Shown in pieces: positions 8,054-14,641 of a DNA stretch of 15,611 nucleotides (position 1 is its first letter; each line of letters starts with the position of its first letter). A program made the position numbers and the translations under genes. The DNA is taken from NCBI GenBank assembly GCA_035352715.1, contig DAOPYE010000065.1, positions 1-15,611 on the forward strand. The letters are read 5' to 3'. The notes beneath the pieces are model-generated. The model was not told the DNA's origin, did no database searches, and saw only the letters and a list, made by a program, of their open reading frames with translations. The DNA comes from DAOPYE01 sp035352715. GTDB taxonomy: Bacteria > Acidobacteriota > Holophagae > Holophagales > Holophagaceae.

Positions 8054-9658
8054 CTACCTCGTGCCCCAGTGGTTCTTGCGCACGGTCAAGAGCGCATAGT
8101 ACGTTTGCCAGACCAGTACGAACATATAGAAGAAGCTGAACCAAATGCCATAGACCCAGATCCGTGTTCGGTATCGGGCGAAATACACCAAGCCGAACAA
8201 GGTGGCCATGACGGTCGTTCCCAGGACGTACTGCAGCGAAAACCACTGTCCGTGAAGGACGGGAATAATGAGGGCATTGGCCACCACAACGGGCGATAGC
8301 AGGGGAAAAATGACCCCAAAGTAGAAAAAGAAACCCACCAGAGGATGGCGCTTCCACATGAATTTAGTGGCCAGCAGGCTTTCCCGAATCCATGACTTCT
8401 TCCATCGCAACTGTTGACGAAAAAATACTTTCCAGTCTTCTGGCACGATTGTGGTGCAGGTGGCGCGAGAGTTGTAAATGACCTTCCAGTTGCGGAGCAT
8501 TTTGTTCGTAAGGCTTCGATCATCACCAAAGGTCGCTTCGCAACCGAGGAATGTTTGAGCCAACCACTCGTCCAGAAATTCCAGCAGGTAGGTGCGGCGG
8601 TACGCCGCTAGACAGCCCGAACAACAGGTCACGGCGGAAAAGACGGATTCCGCGGCCTTGACTACGCGGAAGGCGACAAAATATCGAACTTCCTGCATCT
8701 TGGTCAGAAGGTTGGTTCGGGCATTGTCCACGTTGGCATGACCACAGACGCCGCCGATTTCAGGGTCGGCGAAGGCCGTGACCAATTCCCGGATGGCATC
8801 GGGCTGGATGAAACTATCCGAATCCACGTAGACCAGGATGTCGCCTTTGGCTTTGCGGGCTCCGGCCGCCATGCCGTGGCGCTTGCCGCGGTTGATCTCG
8901 AAATGGATGACCTCCAGGCTGGGGTGATCTGCTTTTGCCCGCTCCATCTCGGCGAGGGTTCCATCGGTTGATCCATCATTGACCGAGATGACCTGCATTT
9001 TTTCGAGAGGATAGTTGGCTTGGAAGATTCCCTGGATGGTCTTGTAGATGGCTTTTTCCTCGTTCTTGCACACCACCATCGCAGTCACAGTTGGTTCATA
9101 GCCTGGAGTGTGTTCAGGGGGGCGATAAAAAACCGCCAGGATGAAACGCGAAAGGATATAAGCTGAGACCAGAATTCCGTAGGTATTGAAGAACGGGTGG
9201 TACCAGAAGAACTTGATGTTCTCGGTTTTAAAAAAACCGACAAGAATCGCAATAGCAATGATGGCCATTGTTGCGGCCCATGGGAGGATGCGTGACATTG
9301 CAAAACGGAAAAGCCCCTTGCTATCGCGCGCAAACTGAACGCCATATGTAAATCCACCCAATTCCCCATCCGAGGCGTAGGCTTCGTGCAGCACTTTCGC
9401 TCGAACCTTGATGTAGCTGTTCGGTCGTCGTTGGACCGCTTTGAATTGGGGAATTCGAAGCGTGACCCAGTCTCCTGGAGCCAGTGGTCGCATGGTCTCG
9501 ATCTTGGCACCACTGCGGCTTATATCTGTGACACGCATCATGTTGTCGCTGGATCGGAGCGCAGGCCGGTGGAAGATCTTTCCAGAAACATTGATGGCGT
9601 AACGCTTTTGCTCGCGACGCTCTCTTCCTTTTTTGCTAGCTGTTCCGTCTTGGGTCAT
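8054..9658 (-). CDS. PilZ-domain family 2 glycosyltransferase, hyaluronan synthase/NodC-like polysaccharide synthase
   Basis: A 534-residue inner-membrane protein. The N-terminal PilZ domain (about 12-105) carries both c-di-GMP motifs: RREQKR with Arg15 and Arg19 (RxxxR), and DISRSG at 45-50 (DxSxxG). Two membrane helices follow (about 118-136 and 150-168). The processive GT2 domain has NDGSTD (Asp228), DSD (279-281), CCSGCLAAYRR, GDDR (Asp379, Asp380) and QQLRW (415-419). At least four membrane helices follow at the C-terminus. GDDR and CCSG-x-x-x-x-YRR are characteristic of hyaluronan synthase, NodC and chitin synthase rather than the TED of cellulose synthase. It should polymerise UDP-sugars and push the chain across the inner membrane, with c-di-GMP as the activator. 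ATG is 9 bases after the dehydrogenase stop; AAGG overlapping that stop lies five bases upstream. The polymer is not known; UDP-GlcNAc is a likely substrate. Confidence 0.9.
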   Translation of the reverse strand: MTQDGTASKKGRERREQKRYAINVSGKIFHRPALRSSDNMMRVTDISRSGAKIETMRPLAPGDWVTLRIPQFKAVQRRPNSYIKVRAKVLHEAYASDGELGGFTYGVQFARDSKGLFRFAMSRILPWAATMAIIAIAILVGFFKTENIKFFWYHPFFNTYGILVSAYILSRFILAVFYRPPEHTPGYEPTVTAMVVCKNEEKAIYKTIQGIFQANYPLEKMQVISVNDGSTDGTLAEMERAKADHPSLEVIHFEINRGKRHGMAAGARKAKGDILVYVDSDSFIQPDAIRELVTAFADPEIGGVCGHANVDNARTNLLTKMQEVRYFVAFRVVKAAESVFSAVTCCSGCLAAYRRTYLLEFLDEWLAQTFLGCEATFGDDRSLTNKMLRNWKVIYNSRATCTTIVPEDWKVFFRQQLRWKKSWIRESLLATKFMWKRHPLVGFFFYFGVIFPLLSPVVVANALIIPVLHGQWFSLQYVLGTTVMATLFGLVYFARYRTRIWVYGIWFSFFYMFVLVWQTYYALLTVRKNHWGTR

Positions 9659-9667
9659 CTCTACCTT

Positions 9668-10981
9668 TTACGCTTGGCTGGAAACCAGCTTTCGTTGGGC
9701 TACAGCGGTCTTCAGGGCGTTTCGCGTATCCAGCACCTTGGCTTCATCGTCTTCCAGGATGCTGTAGTCGAAGTTCTTGTGGGGGGTTACGAGAAGAACG
9801 AGATCCGCTTGTTCCACCTGGGATTTGGAAAATGGAACCGCAGCCATGATCTGGCCACCCTCTAGGCGGAGTTTGGGAACCCAAGGGTCGCAGAATTGGA
9901 TTATCGCGCCTTTCTCCTGAAGTATCTTCATGATTGGAAGGGCGGGGCTTTCGCGGAGATCGGGCACATCAGGTTTATATGCCACCCCCATGACCAGGAT
10001 TCGGGAGCCGCGCAAGGCGAGGCCGGATTTGTTCAACTGCTCCATGACCTGCTGGACGATATAGTTCGGACGCTCGGTGTTGATCTGGTCGGCCATAGCC
10101 ACGAGGCGGGGCTCATAGCCATGGAGGCGGGCCTTGTATACGAGGTACTGGGGGTCAAGGGGAATGCAATGACCACCAATGCCGGGGCCGGGATAGAAGG
10201 CCATGAAGCCGAAGGGTTTTGTCTTGGCCGCGGCGATGGTCTCCCACACATCCACTCCGATGGCATCGCAGATCTGGGAGAACTCGTTGACCAGGGCGAT
10301 ATTCACGTTGCGGAAGGTATTTTCGAGGAGCTTGGTTAGTTCGGCGGCCCGGGCTTGACTGACGGGATGGATGTGTTCGAAGACCGTGCTGTACAGGGCA
10401 GAGGCGGCCTGGGTGGAATCTGCCGTCACGCCGCCCACCACCTTGGGGATGGTGTGCAGGGGGTACTGGGCATTGCCAGGATCGACGCGCTCAGGGCTGA
10501 AAGCCAGAAGGAAGTCCCGATCGATCTGGAGGCCATTGCGGGAAAGGGCTGGAAGCAGCACTTCGTCCGTGGTGCCGGGGTACGTGGTGCTTTCCAAAAT
10601 GGCCATGCGGCCCGGAGTCCAGATGTTCAGCAGGGTTTCCAGAGCGGATTCGATGCAACTCATATCTGGCTGGCGGCTCTTGGAGAGCGGCGTGGGCACA
10701 CAGATGATGTGGATATCTGCCGGGCGAAGATCCTCGGGATTGCTGGTGGCCCGGAAACGCTTGGTGTCGAGGCAGGCCTGTAGTTCCGCATCGGGCACAT
10801 CCAGTATGCTGCTCAGTCCCGTCTGCACCATGGCTGCGTAGTCAGGGTTAATGTCGTACCCTATGACTTGGAATCCGGCCTTTACAAACATGGTTGCAAG
10901 TGGAAGTCCGACGTACCCCAGTCCGAAAATGGAGATAGTTGCAGAACGATTTTCTATTTTTCGGATAAGACGTTGTTTCAT
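9668..10981 (-). CDS. UDP-N-acetyl-hexosamine 6-dehydrogenase (WbpA/TviB-like nucleotide-sugar dehydrogenase)
   Basis: A 437-residue member of the UDP-glucose/GDP-mannose dehydrogenase family. The N-terminal Rossmann domain has FGLGYVGLPLA. The central helical domain has SPERVDPGN, the lysine in KLLENTFRNVNIALVNE, and the catalytic cysteine Cys272 in GPGIGGHCIPLDP. A C-terminal UDP-binding domain carries MGVAYKPDVPDLRESP. These enzymes oxidise C6 of a UDP-sugar twice, using 2 NAD+, to a uronic acid. SPERxDPGN and YPGPGIGGHCIPLDP favour the UDP-GlcNAc/UDP-GalNAc group (WbpA, TviB) over UDP-glucose dehydrogenase, but specificity cannot be fixed by eye. It is the first gene of the operon and presumably supplies the uronic-acid precursor. 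ATG at 10981 has AAGGA seven bases upstream, in the segment duplicated across the N gap. Confidence 0.88.
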   Translation of the reverse strand: MKQRLIRKIENRSATISIFGLGYVGLPLATMFVKAGFQVIGYDINPDYAAMVQTGLSSILDVPDAELQACLDTKRFRATSNPEDLRPADIHIICVPTPLSKSRQPDMSCIESALETLLNIWTPGRMAILESTTYPGTTDEVLLPALSRNGLQIDRDFLLAFSPERVDPGNAQYPLHTIPKVVGGVTADSTQAASALYSTVFEHIHPVSQARAAELTKLLENTFRNVNIALVNEFSQICDAIGVDVWETIAAAKTKPFGFMAFYPGPGIGGHCIPLDPQYLVYKARLHGYEPRLVAMADQINTERPNYIVQQVMEQLNKSGLALRGSRILVMGVAYKPDVPDLRESPALPIMKILQEKGAIIQFCDPWVPKLRLEGGQIMAAVPFSKSQVEQADLVLLVTPHKNFDYSILEDDEAKVLDTRNALKTAVAQRKLVSSQA

Positions 10982-11035
10982 GAGTGAATCCTTGTGGCCG
11001 AAGCGTTGAATTAATGAGGGTGGCGATCAAAAGAG
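10981..11035. repeat. Left copy of 55-base duplicate flanking the assembly gap
   Basis: These 55 bases are identical to 11136-11190. They contain the ribosome binding site of the dehydrogenase gene and the last base of its start codon. The copy ends exactly at the first N. The pattern is that of two contigs sharing a 55-base end overlap that were scaffolded without being merged. Confidence 0.9.
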
Positions 11036-11135
11036 NNNNNNNNNNNNNNNNNNNNNNNNNNNNNNNNNNNNNNNNNNNNNNNNNNNNNNNNNNNNNNNNN
11101 NNNNNNNNNNNNNNNNNNNNNNNNNNNNNNNNNNN
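11036..11135. other. Scaffold gap of 100 N
   Basis: Exactly 100 undetermined bases, a conventional placeholder length. Because both flanks are the same 55 bases, the real distance is probably zero, and the sequence should read through with one copy of the 55 bases and no gap. Confidence 0.95.
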
Positions 11136-11190
11136 TGAGTGAATCCTTGTGGCCGAAGCGTTGAATTAATGAGGGTGGCGATCAAAAGAG
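11136..11190. repeat. Right copy of 55-base duplicate flanking the assembly gap
   Basis: Identical to 10981-11035. It begins exactly after the last N and continues into the upstream region of the polysaccharide operon. In the collapsed sequence this segment lies directly before the dehydrogenase ATG. Confidence 0.9.
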
Positions 11191-11231
11191 TACGATGGGT
11201 TCTGATGGTGCTTGTAACGAAAATGTGAAAA

Positions 11232-11247
11232 TGCACAAACATTGCCT
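11232..11247 (-). promoter_or_regulatory. Candidate sigma-54-type -24/-12 promoter for the polysaccharide operon
   Basis: On the minus strand the sequence AGGCAATGTTTGTGCA has GG and GC twelve bases apart, as in the TGGCAC-N5-TTGCA consensus, matching GGCA at -24 and TGCA at -12. After collapsing the gap it lies about 95 bases before the dehydrogenase start, a sensible distance. No better sigma-70 promoter is evident in this roughly 200-base non-coding region. One weak match in a short region can arise by chance. Confidence 0.3.
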
Positions 11248-11320
11248 GTGTGAAGGGCAAGATTTCAGGCTGTTCGGGTTGGGAAGCGGGTACAGACTTT
11301 CATCTGGTGAAACCCCTCAA

Positions 11321-11351
11321 GATCCGCAGCCTTCGCTGTCTTTCGCGGATC
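11321..11351 (-). terminator. Possible hairpin at the end of ubiX
   Basis: On the minus strand GATCCGC and GCGGATC pair across a region holding a second small stem (AGC-GAAG-GCT), overlapping the ubiX stop. It is followed by TTGAGGGGTTT rather than a clean T-tract, so it may be a weak terminator or an RNA-stabilising hairpin separating ubiX from the polysaccharide operon. Confidence 0.35.
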
Positions 11352-11922
11352 AGCCCCTCCAGCGGCGTGCGTCTGCTTCGATCAAGCCCAACTGATCCAG
11401 GATCCGCGTGGCGAAGCCGTCGAACAGATCGTCGAGGCTCTTGGGATGGGCGTAGAACGAGGGCATGAGCGGCATCACGATGGCGCCGGCATCGTGCACC
11501 CGCAGGGCGTTTTCCAGATGGATGCGGTTCAGGGGCGTCTCGCGCAGGCACAGCACCAGCGGGCGGCGCTCCTTCAGACAGACGTCCGCGGCGCGGCAGA
11601 TCAGGTTATCGCTGGTGCCCGAGGTGATGCGCCCCAGCGTTCCGGCCGAGCAGGGCGCGATGACCATGCCGTCGTGCCGGTGACTGCCGCTGCTGAGATC
11701 CGCGCCCAGATCCCGTTCATCCATCAGCCGGATCTTTGGTGATTCCGCCGCCAGTGCTTCCGGCGTCAGGCCGCATTCGTCCTGCAGGCACTGCCGCCCC
11801 ACGGGGCTGATCAGGAAGGAAACCTGCGTCACATCTGCATTCGCGGCCAGGCGCCGCAGCACCGCAACGCCGAACCCCGCGCCCGTGGCGCCGGTGAGGG
11901 CGACGGTGAAGCGTTGGCTCAC
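11350..11922 (-). CDS. ubiX: Flavin prenyltransferase UbiX
   Basis: A 190-residue UbiX/Pad1 family protein of usual length. Visible motifs are the N-terminal flavin-binding LTGATGAGFG, a long conserved central block with SHRHDGMVIAPCSAGTLGRI, and then LICRAADVCLKERRPLVL, RETPLNRIHLENAL and the C-terminal RILDQLGL. UbiX joins dimethylallyl phosphate to FMN to make prenylated FMN, the cofactor of UbiD-type decarboxylases, including those of ubiquinone synthesis and aromatic acid metabolism. The GTG start at 11922 comes one base after the murC stop and lacks an obvious Shine-Dalgarno sequence, so it probably relies on coupling to murC translation. No ubiD is in the window. An mpl-ubiX pairing is known in pseudomonads, but the ligase here has MurC rather than Mpl features. 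Confidence 0.93.
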   Translation of the reverse strand: MSQRFTVALTGATGAGFGVAVLRRLAANADVTQVSFLISPVGRQCLQDECGLTPEALAAESPKIRLMDERDLGADLSSGSHRHDGMVIAPCSAGTLGRITSGTSDNLICRAADVCLKERRPLVLCLRETPLNRIHLENALRVHDAGAIVMPLMPSFYAHPKSLDDLFDGFATRILDQLGLIEADARRWRG

Positions 11923-11923
11923 G

Positions 11924-13288
11924 CTAGAGCGCCAGAAAAGCGGGACCTGCGTTGGTGATGGTGCCGGCGCCGAAGGTCATCAACAGATCGCCTTCGCGGG
12001 TCAGGCCGTCCAGGGCCTTGGGCAGATCGTCCACGCGGGGCACGTAGTGGACTTCGCGCTGGCCGTGGGACTGCAGGGATTCGACGAGGCTCTGTCCCGA
12101 CAGGCCGGGGATGGGCGGCTCGCTGGCGGCGTAGATATCGGTGACCACCACCACGTCCGCATCGAAGAACGCCTGGCCAAATTCGTCCAGCAGCGCTTGG
12201 ATGCGCGTGTAGCGGTGGGGCTGGAAGGCGGCCACGATGCGGCGGTCGGGGAAGCCCTTGCGCGCGCCCGCCAGGGTGGCGGCGATCTCGGTGGGATGGT
12301 GGCCGTAGTCGTCCACCACCAGCACGCCCTTGCGCTCGCCCTTTTTCTGGAAGCGCCGATCCGCGCCGGTGAAGCTGGCCAGGCTGGCGTGGATGATCTC
12401 GCGGTCCACACCCATTTCCAGCGCCACGCCGATGGTGGCGAGGGCATTCAGCACCATGTGATGGCCCGGCACGCCGAGCGAGAAGCTGCCCAGATCCTCG
12501 CCGTAGGCCCGCACCTTGAAGGAGGTGCGCCAGGCGTCCTGCACGATATCCGTGGCGCGGATATCCACCTGGGGATTGGTGCCGTAGGTGCGCACCTGGC
12601 GGCGCAGGCGCGGGCGGATGGCCGCGACGTTGACGCAATCCATGCAGACGAAGACGCTGCCGTAGAAGGGGATCTTGTTGCCGAAGGCCACGAAGGCGTC
12701 CTTGATCTCGTCCAGATCCTTGTAGTGATCCAGGTGCTCGCGGTCGATGTTCGTGATGACGGCGATGGTGGGCGAAAGCATCAAGAAGCTGCCGTCGCTC
12801 TCATCCGCCTCGGCCACCAGGAAGGGCCCCTTGCCCAGCTTGGCGTTGCTGCCGATGGCGCCCAGCTTTCCGCCGATGACGATGGTGGGGTCGATGCCGC
12901 CCTGGCTGAGCGTCTGCGCCACCATGCTGGTGGTTGTGGTCTTGCCGTGGCTTCCCGCCATGGCGATGCCGTACTTCATGCGCATCAACTCGGCCAGCAT
13001 CTCGCCGCGCGGAATGACGGGGATCTTGGCCGTGTGCGCGGCGATCACTTCGGGATTATCCCCGCGCACGGCGCTGGAGATCACCACCACCTGCGCTCCG
13101 GCGACGTTGGCCGCGTCGTGCCCGATGTGGATGGTGACGCCCAGACCGCGCAGGCGCTGGGTCGTGGCGCCATCCTTGATGTCCGATCCACTCACCTGGT
13201 AGCCCAGGTTCACCAGCACCTCGGCGATGCCCGACATGCCGATGCCGCCGATGCCCACAAAATGAATGCGCTGGATCTTTCCGAACAC
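11924..13288 (-). CDS. murC: UDP-N-acetylmuramate--L-alanine ligase MurC
   Basis: A 454-residue Mur ligase. It shows HFVGIGGIGMSGIAEVL at the N-terminus (UDP-binding domain), the ATP loop GSHGKTTTTS with Lys116, EADESDGSF, NIDREHLDHY, FTGADRRFQKKGE, VDDYGHHPTEI and FQPHRYTR. EADESD and DDYGHHPTEI mark MurC among the Mur ligases and separate it from Mpl. It adds L-alanine to UDP-MurNAc in the cytoplasm, the first peptide step of peptidoglycan synthesis. The start is placed at GTG 13288, with GGAG five bases upstream and the conserved domain starting at once. A longer frame to 13516 is open but would overlap the divergent gene and adds no family sequence. The other mur/fts genes are not adjacent. 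ubiX starts one base after the stop. Confidence 0.95.
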   Translation of the reverse strand: MFGKIQRIHFVGIGGIGMSGIAEVLVNLGYQVSGSDIKDGATTQRLRGLGVTIHIGHDAANVAGAQVVVISSAVRGDNPEVIAAHTAKIPVIPRGEMLAELMRMKYGIAMAGSHGKTTTTSMVAQTLSQGGIDPTIVIGGKLGAIGSNAKLGKGPFLVAEADESDGSFLMLSPTIAVITNIDREHLDHYKDLDEIKDAFVAFGNKIPFYGSVFVCMDCVNVAAIRPRLRRQVRTYGTNPQVDIRATDIVQDAWRTSFKVRAYGEDLGSFSLGVPGHHMVLNALATIGVALEMGVDREIIHASLASFTGADRRFQKKGERKGVLVVDDYGHHPTEIAATLAGARKGFPDRRIVAAFQPHRYTRIQALLDEFGQAFFDADVVVVTDIYAASEPPIPGLSGQSLVESLQSHGQREVHYVPRVDDLPKALDGLTREGDLLMTFGAGTITNAGPAFLAL

Positions 13289-13384
13289 GAGAACTCCGAG
13301 ACGAGTGTTCCAGTGTAGCGCCTGGGCCTGCCCTGGCAGATGGCTGGCTTCGTGCGGGGATCCCGGCGCTTCGACGATGGTTTC

Positions 13385-13413
13385 TGGACGGTCTGGCCTG
13401 TTCGCCCTATATT
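13385..13413 (+). promoter_or_regulatory. Sigma-70-like promoter of the proline-rich secreted protein
   Basis: TGGACG (13385-13390, four of six matches to the -35 box) and TATATT (13408-13413, five of six to the -10 box) are separated by 17 bases, and lie 35 bases before the ATG. The region is otherwise GC-rich, so the A/T-rich -10 stands out. It sits in the 160-base divergent region between murC and the next gene. Confidence 0.5.
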
Positions 13414-13448
13414 TCGACATATCCATACATCGCCAACGGGAGATCCCC

Positions 13449-14507
13449 ATGAACCGAAGCTCATTCGCCTTGGATATTTCCCATTTGTCTCTTGGGCTTG
13501 CGTTATTGGCCGGCATGGTGCCGGTTCCGGTGTCTGCCGCACCGAGCCGGACCGATCGAGACAGTCAGCCGGATCATCCGAGCACCCTTCAGAAGGCGCC
13601 GGTTGAGCCGCAAAGGCCCGCAACCCCGCCGCCTCCCCCTCCCGCAGCGCGGCCAGTAACACCGAGCGTTGCGCCGACCGCTGCATCGGCGGTGGCCAGA
13701 CCGGCCCCGCGCGGGGATGCGAGGGGTCCTGTCAGCCGGGGCGAGGCAGCGCCTCGCCCTGATACCGACCGTTCTCGGCCCCACGAGGGGCGTCGGCCCG
13801 ATGCGCATCGCGAAAAACTCTGGGATAAGCCCGATGGTTCGCGGAGGGCCCCCGCTGAACAGCGGCCCGCCCAGATCGACCGGGGCATGCCTTCCCAGCC
13901 CAACGCAAACCCTGTTCGGCCTTACTGCGACAATATTCCGGATGCCCACACCTGGAGAAACCGGGATACGGATGTTCTCGATCAAATCAAACGCACGGCC
14001 CGGAGCGGTTCTGTGCCGGCCGTGGCGATCCCCGGGGATGCCACCCGCATCGAGGGGTTTTCCCAGTTTCCGGCCGGTTGGCGGGCCTATCGCTTCATGG
14101 TGCCAAAGGGCGGCAAGCTGCACGTGCTTTTGCACCACACCCGTGAGGGCGCATTCAGGCTGGGCCTGCTCAACAAGTGGGGCAACCGGGTGGCGGGCAC
14201 GATCCCGAAATACACAGGCCGTCCCGAGATCGCCTATACCAATCACTCCAATGAAACATCGGCGGTCTATCTGCTGGTGGATGATCCCAGCTGGGCGGCC
14301 AATTGCAATGCGCCTTATATCCTTGATGTGGACAAGAGCTGGCGATTTGTCGTGAAGGCCCAGATCGTCCCCGTGGATGGCGTGTGGGCCGAGGAACCGG
14401 AGAATTTCCTCACCGCCGTCCAGCCCGATCCCGTCAAGTCCGAAGCTGCCAAGCCCGATGCCATCACTCCCGATGCCGCTGCACCCCAAATCGAGGCCAA
14501 GCGCTGA
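13449..14507 (+). CDS. Secreted proline-rich protein of unknown function with C-terminal beta-sandwich-like domain
   Basis: A 352-residue protein I do not recognise. A signal peptide (about 1-30, ending VPVSA before APS) is followed by a long Pro/Ala/Arg-rich, low-complexity stretch (about 31-155) with a run of six or so prolines, probably a disordered linker. A globular part (about 155-320) contains IPGDATRIEGFSQF, WRAYRFMVPKGGKLHVLL and AVYLLVDDPSW. This resembles the periplasmic/extracellular beta-sandwich domains of the pre-peptidase (PPC) type, but I cannot confirm that. Two cysteines, in PYCDN and ANCNAP, bracket the domain and could form a disulfide. A short PDA/PDP-rich tail ends the protein. 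The ATG has GGGAG six bases upstream and a promoter-like sequence before it, and a terminator follows, so it appears monocistronic. A cell-envelope role is inferred only from the signal peptide. Confidence 0.75.
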   Translation: MNRSSFALDISHLSLGLALLAGMVPVPVSAAPSRTDRDSQPDHPSTLQKAPVEPQRPATPPPPPPAARPVTPSVAPTAASAVARPAPRGDARGPVSRGEAAPRPDTDRSRPHEGRRPDAHREKLWDKPDGSRRAPAEQRPAQIDRGMPSQPNANPVRPYCDNIPDAHTWRNRDTDVLDQIKRTARSGSVPAVAIPGDATRIEGFSQFPAGWRAYRFMVPKGGKLHVLLHHTREGAFRLGLLNKWGNRVAGTIPKYTGRPEIAYTNHSNETSAVYLLVDDPSWAANCNAPYILDVDKSWRFVVKAQIVPVDGVWAEEPENFLTAVQPDPVKSEAAKPDAITPDAAAPQIEAKR

Positions 14508-14530
14508 TTCCTTGCTTGAGATCATGTGAG

Positions 14531-14559
14531 GAAGGGGGCCCAGCGCCCCCTTCATTTTT
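14531..14559 (+). terminator. Intrinsic terminator after the proline-rich protein gene
   Basis: A perfect 9-bp stem, GAAGGGGGC (14531-14539) with GCCCCCTTC (14545-14553), and a five-base loop are followed by ATTTTT. It starts 24 bases after the TGA stop of the upstream gene and separates it from the next one. Confidence 0.85.
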
Positions 14560-14641
14560 GGGAATCATTCCCTTGAAAGCTCCGTCTGGTGCGGCTCTTG
14601 CAGCGGCAGGCCGCTGATAGACTTGCCTCAAGGGGTATTCC

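Noticed and set aside
8052..8357. N-terminal extension of the membrane-anchored deacetylase-like protein to ATG 8357
   Set aside because: The extension lies inside the glycosyltransferase coding sequence in another frame and has no conserved sequence; ATG 8051 has an RBS and starts before a membrane segment.
10981..11190. Direct repeat as an attachment site or insertion-sequence footprint
   Set aside because: The copies are exactly 55 bases and abut a run of exactly 100 N, which points to an assembly overlap; no transposase or integrase is nearby.
11924..13288. The ligase as Mpl (murein tripeptide ligase), suggested by the neighbouring ubiX
   Set aside because: Motifs such as EADESDGSF and DDYGHHPTEI are those of MurC.
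11885..13318. Long plus-strand open frame (about 477 codons) opposite murC and part of ubiX
   Set aside because: It is antisense to a gene with all MurC motifs; its translation is His/Ala/Val/Gly-rich low-complexity sequence of the kind produced opposite GC-rich genes.
13289..13516. Longer murC start at 13516
   Set aside because: It would overlap the divergent gene at 13449 and adds no Mur-ligase sequence; GTG 13288 has GGAG at good spacing.
13503..14555. Minus-strand open frame of about 350 codons opposite the proline-rich protein
   Set aside because: No recognisable motif, and it overlaps the terminator. The plus-strand gene has a signal peptide, RBS, promoter and terminator.
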